Source of the DNA: Phycisphaerae bacterium
GTDB taxonomy: Bacteria > Planctomycetota > Phycisphaerae > UBA1845
Length of the DNA stretch: 64,000 nt
Assembly (NCBI GenBank): GCA_029260215.1
Contig: JAJDDQ010000031.1
Coordinates: 1 to 64,000 of the forward strand
Direction: 5' to 3'
Part shown: positions 36,909-46,173 of the stretch, piece by piece
Position numbering within the stretch: position 1 is the first letter of the stretch
Layout of the letters: the number at the start of each line of letters is the position of its first letter
Position numbers and translations under genes: made by a program
The notes under the pieces: generated by a model
What the model saw: only the letters and a program-made list of their open reading frames with translations
Databases searched by the model: none
Told to the model about the DNA's origin: nothing

Positions 36909-38300
36909 TCAATGCGGCTCGGTCATGTGCCGGGCGTTTAGGGTTTCGTTCAGTTCAGCCTCGGGCAGGGCACCCTTGGCGAGTGCGACCTGGCGCACGG
37001 TCTGCCCGCTTTTGAAGGCCTCTTTGGCGATGGCGGCTGCGTTGTCGTATCCGATTTTCGGGGCGAGACTCGTACACATCGCCAGGGATTGTTCGACCAG
37101 TTCCTCGCAGCGTTCGACGTTGGCTTCAATGCCGACCACACAGCGATCGGCGAATACCCGGGCGGCGGACGAGAGCAGGCGGATCGATTCGAGCAGGTTG
37201 TGTCCCATCAGCGGCATGCCCACGTTTAGCTCGAAGAAGCTTTCGCGGCAGCCCATCACGATGGCGTGGTCATTGCCCAAAACCTGCCCCGCAACCTGAG
37301 CGACCATTTCGCTCATCACCGGGTTGACCTTCCCCGGCATGATGCTCGAACCGGGCTGCGTCTCGGGAATGCGAATCTCGCCGATCCCACACCGAGGCCC
37401 GCAGCCGAGCAGGCGGATGTCGTTGGCGATTTTGTACAGGCTGATGGCGATGGTGCGCAGGAAGCCGCTCGCCTCGCAAACGCCGTCCTTGGCTGCCTGC
37501 CCTTCGCAGTGGTTGGCAACTTCGACGAACTCGATCCCCGTGGCCGACGACAGCTCCGCGCTGACGCGCCGGCCGAATTCCGGGTGGGTGTTGATCCCCG
37601 TACCGACGGCTGTCCCACCGATGGCCAACTCACGCAGGGCGCGGATGGCTTTGTGACAGCGCATGACACTCAACTGTGCCTGGGCAGCGTAACCGCCGAA
37701 CTCCTGACCAAGTCGCACGGGCGTCGCGTCCTGCAAATGCGTGCGGCCTATCTTCACAATATCGTCGAATTTGCCGGCTTTTTCCGTTAGATGCTTTTGC
37801 AGGTGTTCGAGCGCGGGGATGAGACTTTCCTTCAAAGCCATCGCGGCCGAGACATGGATGGCCGTCGGAATGACGTCGTTGGAGGACTGCCCCTGGTTGA
37901 CATGATCGTTGGGATGGACGGGATCGCGCGTGCCGATTTTCCCGCCGGCGATGTCGATAGCCCGGTTGCTGATGACCTCGTTGGCGTTCATGTTCGTGCT
38001 GGTGCCCGAACCGGTCTGAAAAATGTCCAATACGAAATGGTCGTCGAGCTTGCCTTCGATGACTTCGTCCGCCGCCTGAATAACCAAGTCGCAAACTTTG
38101 CCGTCGACGCGGCCCAATTCCTTGTTGACCGTAGCGGCTGACTTTTTGACCAATCCCATCGCTTTGATGAACGCCCGCCCGAAGCGATAGCCGCTGATGG
38201 GAAAATTTTCCACCGCGCGCTGCGTTTGTGCGCCCCAGTATGCACCGGCTGGCACGGTCATCTCGCCCATGCTGTCTTTCTCAATCCGTGCTTCTGCCAT
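36909..38300 (-). CDS. fumC: Class II fumarate hydratase
   Basis: Interconverts fumarate and (S)-malate in the TCA cycle, as a cytosolic homotetramer without an Fe-S cluster. The 463-residue length is normal. The signature GSSIMPGKVNP carries the catalytic serine loop (~315). TGSGTSTNMNANEV, HPNDHVNQGQSSNDV and GRTHLQDATPVRLGQE are the other active-site regions of the fumarase/aspartase family. TGSGTSTNMN and MPGKVNPV fit fumarase rather than aspartase, although the two are close. AAAGGA precedes the ATG. Monocistronic by position. Confidence 0.93.
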   Translation of the reverse strand: MAEARIEKDSMGEMTVPAGAYWGAQTQRAVENFPISGYRFGRAFIKAMGLVKKSAATVNKELGRVDGKVCDLVIQAADEVIEGKLDDHFVLDIFQTGSGTSTNMNANEVISNRAIDIAGGKIGTRDPVHPNDHVNQGQSSNDVIPTAIHVSAAMALKESLIPALEHLQKHLTEKAGKFDDIVKIGRTHLQDATPVRLGQEFGGYAAQAQLSVMRCHKAIRALRELAIGGTAVGTGINTHPEFGRRVSAELSSATGIEFVEVANHCEGQAAKDGVCEASGFLRTIAISLYKIANDIRLLGCGPRCGIGEIRIPETQPGSSIMPGKVNPVMSEMVAQVAGQVLGNDHAIVMGCRESFFELNVGMPLMGHNLLESIRLLSSAARVFADRCVVGIEANVERCEELVEQSLAMCTSLAPKIGYDNAAAIAKEAFKSGQTVRQVALAKGALPEAELNETLNARHMTEPH

Positions 38301-38449
38301 CGTTGTGTTCCTTTCGTTGAATCGAATTTCGATTGGAGCAGTGTAACGAGGATTCGCCCGCGAATAAATCGTCGCGCCGGGGCACGTGTCATTTCGAATT
38401 GCACGAAACTGGACGAATCGCCACGATCCGGCGATACCTATCTTGCGAC

Positions 38450-39205
38450 ATGTTTATAATTGACGTGCAAAATTTGCGGAAGACGTTCCCCTCTCCCGAC
38501 GGCTGCGATAAGGTGGCCGTCGACGGGCTGTCGTTTTGCGTCGAGCAGGGTCGCATTTTCGGGCTGCTCGGGCCTAACGGTGCGGGCAAAACGACCACGC
38601 TGCGGATGCTCAGCGGTTTGATGGCCCCCACGTCGGGCAGGGCGATGCTGGCGGGCTACGACATCGCCACGCAGCCCAACGACGTCAAACGCTCCATCGG
38701 ATTTCTAACGGCGAACACGGGTCTCTATCAGCGTCTGACGCCCCGCGACATTCTGGTCTACTTCGGTCGCCTGCACGGGATGGCTGATGATCGGGCATTC
38801 GCCCGCGCCGAAGAACTCATCACGTGGCTGGAGATCAGCGAATTCGCCGACCTGCGCTGCGGAGCACTGTCCACGGGCCAGCGGCAGCGGGTCAACATCG
38901 CCCGAGCTTTGGTGGCTGATCCGCCGATTCTCATTCTCGACGAGCCGACGCTCGGGCTGGACGTGCTCAGCAACCGGTTGATTCTCGATTTCATCTGCCG
39001 CGAGCGCACCGAGGGCAAGACCATCATCCTCTGCACGCACTATCTCGACGAAGCGGAGGACATGTGCGACCACATAGGCCTGCTGCATCGCGGCACGCTT
39101 GTGGCCAATGGCACGATTGAAGAGCTGCGCATCCAGGCCGGCGCGGAAAGACTCAGCAACATCTTTCTCACAATCGTTCATGAAGACAAGTCGGTGGATA
39201 TCTGA
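38450..39205 (+). CDS. natA: NatA-type ABC transporter ATP-binding protein
   Basis: A 251-residue ATPase. Walker A is GPNGAGKTT (41-49), the signature motif STGQRQRVNIARAL (~139) and Walker B ILILDEPTLGLD. An H-loop histidine lies in TIILCTHYLDEAEDM. The ATG at 38450 (MFIIDVQNLRKTF) gives the standard length; the longer frame from 38333 adds a non-homologous leader. The following gene, 5 bases away, is the permease. By family this pair resembles NatAB sodium exporters, though ABC-2 exporters of drugs or other ions look alike. Confidence 0.85.
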   Translation: MFIIDVQNLRKTFPSPDGCDKVAVDGLSFCVEQGRIFGLLGPNGAGKTTTLRMLSGLMAPTSGRAMLAGYDIATQPNDVKRSIGFLTANTGLYQRLTPRDILVYFGRLHGMADDRAFARAEELITWLEISEFADLRCGALSTGQRQRVNIARALVADPPILILDEPTLGLDVLSNRLILDFICRERTEGKTIILCTHYLDEAEDMCDHIGLLHRGTLVANGTIEELRIQAGAERLSNIFLTIVHEDKSVDI

Positions 39206-39210
39206 CGCGT

Positions 39211-41340
39211 ATGAATCTCCGCCGAGCCAAGACCATTTTCGTTAAGGAACTTGTCGACATTCTGCGCGATCATCGAACGCTCGCAGCCATGATCGTCGCG
39301 CCGATCGTACTCTACCCGCTGCTCATGCTCGGCGGCATTCAGGCGGCCACGAGTCAGGCGCGCGAGATCAAAAAGGACGACATCGTTGTCGGCTTTGTTA
39401 AGGAGTCGGACTGGGAGGATGTCGTCAAGCCCATCCTGCTCGAAGATCACCGCATTCTTCGCAGGCAACTGGCCGAAGCCAAAGCGCGCAGCGCGTCGGA
39501 TGACGAAATAGCGGAAATCCCGATCGCCATCGGTGAAAAAATCAGGCCGCTGCGCACGGACGTAATCCGGGAATCACTGCTCCAGCGTAAGATTCAGTGC
39601 GCCATCATTCTAAACGAACCCCCCGAATCCGACGGCCAAACAAGCCTGACCATCGTCGTTCAGCAGGACGAAATGCGCAGCCAGATTGCCGGGCAATTCC
39701 TTGAAGAGGCTTTCATGCGCGTGCGCGACGAGCAACGCGACCGCAACCTGGCCCGCCTGCACATTCCAATCGCCGTGGTGGAACCAATCGTGCTGACACG
39801 CGAGGAAATCACGACCCCGGGTTCCGTGCTCGGGCTTATCCTGCCGTTCATTCTCGTGCTCATGACCGTGACCGGTGCCATTTATCCCGCCATCGACCTG
39901 ACCGCCGGTGAGCGCGAGCGCGGCACGCTTGAATCGCTCATGGTCTGCCCCGTACCGGTCATGGACCTCATCGTCGGCAAGTTTATGGCTGTCACCACCA
40001 TCGCCATCATCGCCGCCGCCCTGAACATCGCCAGCGTGACCGCCACCGTATACTTCGGCGGCCTCGGCGAGACGCTCATGCAAAGCGCGGAGGATGCTGA
40101 GCAGGCGTTCCCGTTGTGGGCGTTCCCGGTCGTTCTTTTTTCGCTCATACCGTTCGCCGTGCTGATGTCAGCCATCATGATCGCGGTGTGCTCCTGTGCC
40201 CGGACGTTCAAGGAAGCCCAGAACTACGTCATGCCCGTCATCATGCTCGTCCTCGTGCCCGGAGGCATCGCTGCGCTGCCCGCCTCCCGGCTTGAGGGCG
40301 TGATGATCGTTCTGCCGGTGGCCAACATGGTGTTGCTGACGCGCGAGTTGCTCAGCGGTGTGGAGGTCAGCATCTCGACTTTTCTGACCGTGCTGCTTTC
40401 CACGTCTCTGTACGCAGCCGTCGCCGTCACCGTCGCCGCGCAGGTATTTGGCAAGGAGTCCGTGCTCTTCGCGGATTCGATTTCACTGCGGGCGATAGTA
40501 TCTCGAAGACTGATGAAGCCTCAAAAGTATCCGTCACTCTCTCTCGCTGGCCTTTATGCGGCTGTGCTGTTTCCCGTCTGGTTCTATCTTCAGAATTCCC
40601 TGCAACTCGCATCGCCCGACAATATGGAAAGCGTGTTGCTTTGGACGACAGCACTTATGCCTGTGTTCTTCGTTCTGGCTCCGGTGGGCGTCGCGCTGTA
40701 TGCGAAAATCAATACCATCGCCACGTTTCGCCTGCGGCTTCCCAGATGGCCGGCCATCCTCGGCGCGATCTTTGTCGGGTCTGCCACATGGGTGTTGGCC
40801 CACGAATTGTTCGTGTTTCAGGATCGCCTGTTCGGCACGCCCGACATCCTCAAGGATTCAGGCCAAGCGATGACCGACGCTTTGCAGGCCATGCCGTTTG
40901 CGGTGGCAGTGCTGGTCATCGCCATAGGCCCCGCGCTGTGCGAGGAGCTTTTCTTTCGCGGCTTCCTGCTCAGCGGCCTGCGCACGTCGATGCGCAAGTG
41001 GCCCGCGATCCTTTGTGGAGCAGCCGCTTTCGGCGCGTTTCATTTCCTGATCTTTCGATTCCCCGTGACAGCCACCCTCGGCGTGCTGCTCGGATGGATT
41101 TGTTGGCAGTCGCGTTCCATTTGGCCGGCGGTGATCGTACATGCCATGCACAATGGTTCCGCGCTCGCCCTGGCCCGGGCGCCCGCTCTTCAGGAGCGCT
41201 TGGGCCTGTCCGAATCCGGTCCCCCCACGCACCTGCCACCGCTTTACATCGCGATCGCTGTGGCTTTGTTGGCGATTGGCGGATTCCTCATTTCCATCAC
41301 CGGCGACCGTTCCGCCGATCAGAAATACCCTGCACACTGA
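39211..41340 (+). CDS. ABC-2 permease (NatB-type) fused to CPBP intramembrane protease
   Basis: A 709-residue membrane protein. The N-terminal half (~1-400) is an ABC-2 permease with one helix near residue 25, a large extracytoplasmic loop (~50-205), then five or six helices starting at GLILPFILVLMTVTGAIYPA. GERERGTLESLMVCPVPVMDLIVGKF is typical of NatB. The C-terminal half (~500-705) carries the CPBP/Rce1-like motifs: EELFFRG (E578, E579), FHFLIF (H611) and VHAMHN (H644). Fusions of this kind occur in planctomycetes. The protease may process a prenylated or membrane peptide exported by the transporter; that link is inference. Confidence 0.85.
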   Translation: MNLRRAKTIFVKELVDILRDHRTLAAMIVAPIVLYPLLMLGGIQAATSQAREIKKDDIVVGFVKESDWEDVVKPILLEDHRILRRQLAEAKARSASDDEIAEIPIAIGEKIRPLRTDVIRESLLQRKIQCAIILNEPPESDGQTSLTIVVQQDEMRSQIAGQFLEEAFMRVRDEQRDRNLARLHIPIAVVEPIVLTREEITTPGSVLGLILPFILVLMTVTGAIYPAIDLTAGERERGTLESLMVCPVPVMDLIVGKFMAVTTIAIIAAALNIASVTATVYFGGLGETLMQSAEDAEQAFPLWAFPVVLFSLIPFAVLMSAIMIAVCSCARTFKEAQNYVMPVIMLVLVPGGIAALPASRLEGVMIVLPVANMVLLTRELLSGVEVSISTFLTVLLSTSLYAAVAVTVAAQVFGKESVLFADSISLRAIVSRRLMKPQKYPSLSLAGLYAAVLFPVWFYLQNSLQLASPDNMESVLLWTTALMPVFFVLAPVGVALYAKINTIATFRLRLPRWPAILGAIFVGSATWVLAHELFVFQDRLFGTPDILKDSGQAMTDALQAMPFAVAVLVIAIGPALCEELFFRGFLLSGLRTSMRKWPAILCGAAAFGAFHFLIFRFPVTATLGVLLGWICWQSRSIWPAVIVHAMHNGSALALARAPALQERLGLSESGPPTHLPPLYIAIAVALLAIGGFLISITGDRSADQKYPAH

Positions 41341-41366
41341 CCGTCGCGGTGCTCGCACTTCTTCGA

Positions 41367-42965
41367 TCAGTTCGATTCTTGTCTCGCGGTCTCGCCCGCT
41401 TGATCGAGAAGCCAAGCTGCTGCTTCACCAACGGTTTTCTTGTCCTTATCGCGATCGACCATGAGGTTGGCGTGGCGCATGGTGTCGACAGAAATCGTGC
41501 CGATGAGCGGCTTCAGTGCGTTGACGATTTCCGGGCGGCGAACAGCGTTGGCGGAGAGCAGCAGCACGGCGTCGTAGGGCGGAATGACGTTGGCTGGGTC
41601 GTCGAGCACGACGAGATCGAATGCGGCGATGCGCCCGTCGCTGGTGAAGGCGGAAATGACATCGACCTCACCGCGGGCGACGGCTTCGTACATGAACGTG
41701 GAATCGAAGCTGACCTTTTCCGAGAAGGCGAGATGGTACGTATCGCGAATCGCGTGCCATTCAGGTCGGCCAAAGAATTCGTAATCGCCACCGATTTTCA
41801 TGTCGCGTGAATGGTTTGCCAGATTGGCGATGCTTGAGAGGTTGAGTTGCTTTGCTTTTGCGTTCAGCATCGCCAGTCCGTAAGCGTTTTCAAAACCGAG
41901 CGACCCCAGACAAACCACACCGTGCTCGGTGGCCAGCCAGTCGGTCATTTCGCTTAGAACGGTCGCGGCTGGGGCGGTGCCCGCGCGTTTCATATGGTTG
42001 GCCCAGATCGTGCCGCTGTAATCGACGTAGCAATCGATGTCGCCTGATGCGAGCGCGTCGAACACGACGGTAGAGCCTAAACTCTCGATCTTATCCGACG
42101 GCACGTGGGCGCGATCGAGCAGTTGAGCCAACGCATCGGCCAGAATGTACTGCTCCGTGAATGTCTTGGCACCGATTCGCACAACGAGTGGGCCGTCGAA
42201 ATTGTTCGCGCCCGCGCTCATACGCTTCGCAAGCGTGGGAGCAGCCATGCCCCCGACCAACAACCCCACCAACGCAATGCCGCATGACAGGCCCAGCGCG
42301 CGGTTTCGTGTTTTGACGGAACGTTCGATCCCACCGAGCAGCATGTCGAGCAGAATGGCCAACACTGCGGCTGCGACGCATCCGACCAGGACGGCTGTCC
42401 AGTTGCGTGTTTGCAATCCGCGAAAGATGAAATTCCCCAGGCAGCGCTGGCCGACGGGCGTCGCGAGTGTAGCGATACCGACGACCCACACGGTGGCGGT
42501 TCGAATGCCCGCGATAATTACCGGGGCAGCCAACGGAAGTTCGACTTTCCACAAGACCTGGCGCTCGGTCATGCCCAGACCACGAGCAGCCTCGGTCAGC
42601 GCGCCGCTGACTTCGTCGATTCCCGTGACCGTATTACGCACGATGGGCAGCATGCTGTAGAGCGTTAGGGCCACCACGGTCGGCGGCAGGCCCAGGGCTG
42701 AGATTTCGAATCCGAAGAGTTTTGTGGTTACCACGCTGAGCGCGACGAGGATCGGCACCATCAACGCGAGCAGGGCGAGGCTTGGTATCGTCTGGATCAC
42801 GCCGACGACCGTCAGAACGCCGTATCGATAGCGGGCGCGCCTGGTTACAAAGATGGCCAGCGGCAGACTGACGGCTACCCCGATGACCAGCGGAATGACG
42901 CTGATCATCAGATGGTTGGCGAGGTTGCCGGGCAGGTCATTCAGTTCGTAGGCTAAGTTGTCCAT
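41367..42965 (-). CDS. Osmoprotectant-type ABC permease fused to substrate-binding domain
   Basis: A 532-residue membrane protein combining both import functions. Residues ~1-225 are an OpuCB/OpuBB-like permease with about six helices and the cytoplasmic EAA loop (TEAARGLGMTERQVLWKVELPLAAPVIIAG). After another helix (~232-255) comes a type II periplasmic binding domain (VVRIGAKTFTEQYILADALAQLL ... SGDIDCYVDYSGTIW), tethered outside the membrane. The same architecture occurs in EgtU/BilE-type and some glycine-betaine/choline importers, so the substrate could be betaine, choline, carnitine or ergothioneine. The ATPase gene is 39 bases upstream. Confidence 0.85.
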   Translation of the reverse strand: MDNLAYELNDLPGNLANHLMISVIPLVIGVAVSLPLAIFVTRRARYRYGVLTVVGVIQTIPSLALLALMVPILVALSVVTTKLFGFEISALGLPPTVVALTLYSMLPIVRNTVTGIDEVSGALTEAARGLGMTERQVLWKVELPLAAPVIIAGIRTATVWVVGIATLATPVGQRCLGNFIFRGLQTRNWTAVLVGCVAAAVLAILLDMLLGGIERSVKTRNRALGLSCGIALVGLLVGGMAAPTLAKRMSAGANNFDGPLVVRIGAKTFTEQYILADALAQLLDRAHVPSDKIESLGSTVVFDALASGDIDCYVDYSGTIWANHMKRAGTAPAATVLSEMTDWLATEHGVVCLGSLGFENAYGLAMLNAKAKQLNLSSIANLANHSRDMKIGGDYEFFGRPEWHAIRDTYHLAFSEKVSFDSTFMYEAVARGEVDVISAFTSDGRIAAFDLVVLDDPANVIPPYDAVLLLSANAVRRPEIVNALKPLIGTISVDTMRHANLMVDRDKDKKTVGEAAAWLLDQAGETARQESN

Positions 42966-43004
42966 GAAGCTGTGCTGACGTTTCCGTGATTGCAGCGATG
43001 AGCA

Positions 43005-43775
43005 TTAACCGATCGAATTCATGAGCGATTCCAGCCTGTCCGCCTGCCGTTTTGGTGTTTCCATGAGCGAGCGCACGTAGTCGCTGTGCGGGTCGGTCAG
43101 CAGGTCGCGCGGCGTGCCCGTCTGAACGATTCGCCCGTTGAGCATGACGGCGATGCGGTCAGCCATCAACAGGGCTTCGGTCATGTCGTGCGTGACCATC
43201 ACGGTGGTCAGGCTGAGTCGATCGTGCAGGTTTCGGTATTCGTCCTGAAGCGCATCGCGCGTCAGTGGGTCGAGGGCACCGAGCGGCTCATCCATAAGCA
43301 TGATCTTCGGCTTAGCAGCTAGTGCTCGAGCCAGCCCGACGCGTTGTCTCTGTCCACCGGAGAGCTCGCCGGGCATGCGTTCGCGGTAATCGTTCGGTTC
43401 GAGATTGACCAGCGACAGTAGCTCGTCGACCCGCTCATCCGTTCGCCTGCGAAGCCAACCGAGCAGGTTGGGCACGACGGCTACGTTTTCCCCAACGGTC
43501 ATATGAGGGAACAAGCCGACGCCTTGAAAGGCGTAGCCGATCGATCGCCGAAGCATGACCGGGTCGACGGTTTGCGTGTTTTGTCCATCGACCTCAATCC
43601 GCCCGGACGTTGGCTCGATGAGCCGGTTGATCATCTTGAGCGTCGTCGTCTTCCCGCAGCCGGACTCGCCAAGCAGGACGAGAAATTCACCGGCGTCGAT
43701 ATCGAGATCGACCCCGTCCACGGCGAAAGCACCGGCATTGGCGTAGGCTTTGCGAACTTCACGCAGTCGGATCAT
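43005..43775 (-). CDS. Osmoprotectant-type ABC transporter ATP-binding protein
   Basis: A 256-residue ATPase of the OpuCA/ProV class. Walker A is GESGCGKTT (36-44), the signature LSGGQRQRVGLARAL, Walker B IMLMDEPLGALDP, and the switch histidine sits in VMVTHDMTEALLMADRI. It lacks the C-terminal CBS pair found in full-length OpuCA (~380 residues), so ionic-strength sensing through CBS domains is absent. First gene of a two-gene operon with the fused permease/binding protein. Confidence 0.87.
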   Translation of the reverse strand: MIRLREVRKAYANAGAFAVDGVDLDIDAGEFLVLLGESGCGKTTTLKMINRLIEPTSGRIEVDGQNTQTVDPVMLRRSIGYAFQGVGLFPHMTVGENVAVVPNLLGWLRRRTDERVDELLSLVNLEPNDYRERMPGELSGGQRQRVGLARALAAKPKIMLMDEPLGALDPLTRDALQDEYRNLHDRLSLTTVMVTHDMTEALLMADRIAVMLNGRIVQTGTPRDLLTDPHSDYVRSLMETPKRQADRLESLMNSIG

Positions 43776-43820
43776 CGCCGGACAACGTCCACCGGATACG
43801 CACGGATGTCAAATCCGATT

Positions 43821-43943
43821 AAAAGGGGTCGGGAGTCGTTTCTGTGATTACGGGCTGTGGTTCGAACGAAAGCGGGCCGATCCATCTCACGCACAACAAA
43901 CGACTCCCGACCCCTTTTCCTCGTCCGACCCCTTTTCCTCGTC
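43821..43943. repeat. 21-bp perfect inverted repeat plus tandem 18-mers
   Basis: Arms at 43821-43841 (starts AAAAGGGGTCGGGAG) and 43898-43918 (ends CTCCCGACCCCTTTT) are exact complements, 56 bases apart. The right arm runs into two head-to-tail copies of CGACCCCTTTTCCTCGTC (43908-43925, 43926-43943). The second copy ends at the first base of the nuoC stop codon. Likely a dispersed non-autonomous element; it could also terminate nuoC transcription. Confidence 0.7.
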
Positions 43944-44482
43944 TACCGGCTGTCGCGAGTAAGGACTTTGTAATTCTCGCGTTCGCCTTGGCCTCGGAGG
44001 GGGTAGTCCTTGCGCAGGGGATGAGCTTCGAAACCGTCCCAGGTGAGGATGCGACGCAGATCGGGGTGGTTCGTGAAACGGATGCCGAACATGTCCCAGA
44101 TTTCGCGTTCCATCCACTCGGCTCCGTGCCAGATTCCGGTGACGGCGGGCACCTCGGGGTCAGGATCGTTCACGAAACACTTCACCCACAGGCGATGATT
44201 GCGACGCAGGCTTAGCAGTGAATAGATAACACCGTAGCGGTCGCGGGCTTTGGGAAATTCGAGGTAGTCCACGCAGGTGAGATCGCACAACTGCTGAAAA
44301 TCGCAGCGCGAATCGTCGTGCAGGAACGTCATCACGGGTTCGAGTCGAACAGCTGCCACACGCACGAATACCTGCTCGACACCCGGTTTACCATCCCGAT
44401 CGAGGAGCGGTGCCGGTTGGAAGTCGATGTCCGCGAAGGCTTCCTTCAACGCATCGATGACTTGCTGTGTTTCCTGGTTCAT
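43943..44482 (-). CDS. nuoC: NADH-quinone oxidoreductase subunit C
   Basis: The 30-kDa peripheral-arm subunit of complex I (or a related hydrogenase or Fpo-type complex). 179 residues from the ATG at 44482, which has GGAG nine bases upstream. The family signature EREIWDMFGIRFTNHPDLRRIL is intact, followed by HPLRKDYPLRGQGERENY. The first ~45 residues are divergent. No nuoA, B, D or other subunit gene lies on either side: trmB is upstream and a repeat plus ABC genes are downstream. It has therefore separated from the usual nuo operon, unless the rest lies elsewhere in the genome. Confidence 0.9.
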   Translation of the reverse strand: MNQETQQVIDALKEAFADIDFQPAPLLDRDGKPGVEQVFVRVAAVRLEPVMTFLHDDSRCDFQQLCDLTCVDYLEFPKARDRYGVIYSLLSLRRNHRLWVKCFVNDPDPEVPAVTGIWHGAEWMEREIWDMFGIRFTNHPDLRRILTWDGFEAHPLRKDYPLRGQGERENYKVLTRDSR

Positions 44483-44642
44483 TGCAGAATTCTCCGCCGT
44501 TGTGAGCGTATGGCCACGCTGCGAAATCACCTCATTCAAACGCAGCCGTCCCACCCACCAACTTAACCTTTCGAGGCACCGGCGTCGAATGCATGATTCC
44601 GGCGGTTTGGTCGAGGCTGGTGACGTTCTTTGAGTCCGAATA

Positions 44643-44668
44643 TCCGCGCGAACTGAAGTTCGCGGCTC
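44643..44668 (-). repeat. Dispersed 26-base palindromic repeat, copy 3 (inverted)
   Basis: Identical to the copy at 14973 but on the opposite strand, in the 229-base gap between nuoC and trmB. Confidence 0.75.
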
Positions 44669-44711
44669 GCTTGGTGTAAACCAAAATCACTTCAGTGTCG
44701 CGGTTCTGGCG

Positions 44712-45326
44712 CTATTCTTCGCGGCGGACGACGGCGAGGCGGTAGATCGGCCTGCCTTCGCGCAGATACTTCGTTTCGTAGTTCGTCGCGGTCTTCTCAT
44801 TCTCAATACCGAAAGCGGGGTCGTCGTACGGCACCTCGCGCAATTGCATATGAGACCGTAGAAGCGGTTCGATTTGCTCGTAATACTCCGCGTGATCGGT
44901 CTGGACAGCCCAGCGGGCACCGGGGCGCAGTGTACGGACGGCTGCGTCGACGAAATCCTGTTGAATAAGCCGCCGCTTGTGGTGCCTCTTCTTGGGCCAA
45001 GGGTCGGGGTGATAAATGTGCAAGGCGGACAAGCACTTTGGGGACAATTGCTGCATGACAAAGTAGCGTGCGTCGGTGCGCATAATGCGGACGTTGGTCA
45101 CGCCACGGCGGGCCATACGGTCGGCTGTGTAACGGAATATCTTGTTGGCCCACTCGATGCCGATGAGTCGTTTGTCGGGATGGCTCATCGCACGACGCAG
45201 CAGGAACCCGCCCTTGCCGCAGCCGATCTCCAACTCAACTTCGCCGGGGTCGTCGAACCACTGCACGGGGTCCACAACAACACCCTCGGCGGGCGGTTCA
45301 ATTATGATGTCGCTTACTTCTATCAT
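44712..45326 (-). CDS. trmB: tRNA (guanine-N7)-methyltransferase
   Basis: Uses S-adenosylmethionine to form m7G46 in the tRNA variable loop. The 204-residue protein has the SAM-binding motif LEIGCGKGGFLLRRA (~32-46), then GIEWANKIFRYTADRM, and the family signature YHPDPWPKKRHHKRRL with the catalytic aspartate. The C-terminal TNYETKYLREGRPIYRL matches the tRNA-contacting end. Divergent from the YggS-type gene, with about 76 bases between starts. Confidence 0.93.
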   Translation of the reverse strand: MIEVSDIIIEPPAEGVVVDPVQWFDDPGEVELEIGCGKGGFLLRRAMSHPDKRLIGIEWANKIFRYTADRMARRGVTNVRIMRTDARYFVMQQLSPKCLSALHIYHPDPWPKKRHHKRRLIQQDFVDAAVRTLRPGARWAVQTDHAEYYEQIEPLLRSHMQLREVPYDDPAFGIENEKTATNYETKYLREGRPIYRLAVVRREE

Positions 45327-45402
45327 GTGTTTGCCCGAACTTTTTCTGGCGGTGCGGGATGACTCGGTCTATGATCGCCGCATGCGCAAGAGCTACTGTA
45401 AC

Positions 45403-46164
45403 ATGGGTGTACTCGACGAGAAATTGCGTGGCAACCTTGGTTCGGTTGTGGGCCGAATCGAGCAGGCGTGTCTTCGTGCCCGGCGCGAGCCAGCCGACGT
45501 GCGGATGATCGCGGTCACCAAGTACGCACCGATCGAAGCCATCGCCGCTCTGGTGCGGCTGGGCATGGTTGATCTTGGCGAAAGTCGCGTGCAGCAGCTC
45601 GTCGAGCGTCGGGAATATTTTGAGAAATATCCGCCGCGCGAGGAGCCGGATGCACCCCCCATCCGCTGGCACATGATCGGGCAATTACAACGCAACAAGG
45701 TCAAGCCGATTGTGCCGTTCGTAACGCTTATTCATACGGTCGATCGGCTGCGGCTGGTAGAGGACATTAGCAAGCGGGCCGAGTCGGTAGGCCGGCGCGT
45801 TGACGTGCTCCTGGAGGTCAACGGCGGCGACGAACCGCAAAAGGGCGGGGCGGCTGTTTGTGCGGCTGCTCATCTTGGCGAGCAGATCGCGTCGATGCCG
45901 GCGTTGCGGTTGCGCGGGTTGATGTCGATGGCCCCAAATATTGAGGATGGGGATGACGTCCGCCGCGTGTTCACGCGCGTGCGCGAGTTGTACGACGAAA
46001 TGCGCAGCGATTATGACGTCGGAGCCGCGTTCAACGTTCTCAGCATGGGCATGAGTTCCGATTTCGAGATCGCCGTCGAATGCGGTGCGAATCTGGTACG
46101 CATTGGATCGGCTTTGTTCGAGGGCATGCAAGAGAACGAAGAGAGCATCCTTCCAAGCGTATAA
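45403..46164 (+). CDS. YggS/PLPBP-type PLP homeostasis protein
   Basis: A 253-residue alanine-racemase-like barrel protein. The PLP lysine lies in VRMIAVTKYAP (K40), GESRVQQL replaces the usual GENxVQE, and WHMIGQLQRNKVKP is diagnostic. LRGLMSMAP and SMGMSSDFEIAVECGANLVRIGSALF complete the phosphate-binding part. Members balance free PLP and amino-acid pools and have no known catalytic turnover. I prefer the ATG at 45403; 45382 is also possible. A small-membrane-protein/symporter pair follows 9 bases later. Confidence 0.9.
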   Translation: MGVLDEKLRGNLGSVVGRIEQACLRARREPADVRMIAVTKYAPIEAIAALVRLGMVDLGESRVQQLVERREYFEKYPPREEPDAPPIRWHMIGQLQRNKVKPIVPFVTLIHTVDRLRLVEDISKRAESVGRRVDVLLEVNGGDEPQKGGAAVCAAAHLGEQIASMPALRLRGLMSMAPNIEDGDDVRRVFTRVRELYDEMRSDYDVGAAFNVLSMGMSSDFEIAVECGANLVRIGSALFEGMQENEESILPSV

Positions 46165-46173
46165 GGCCACCCC

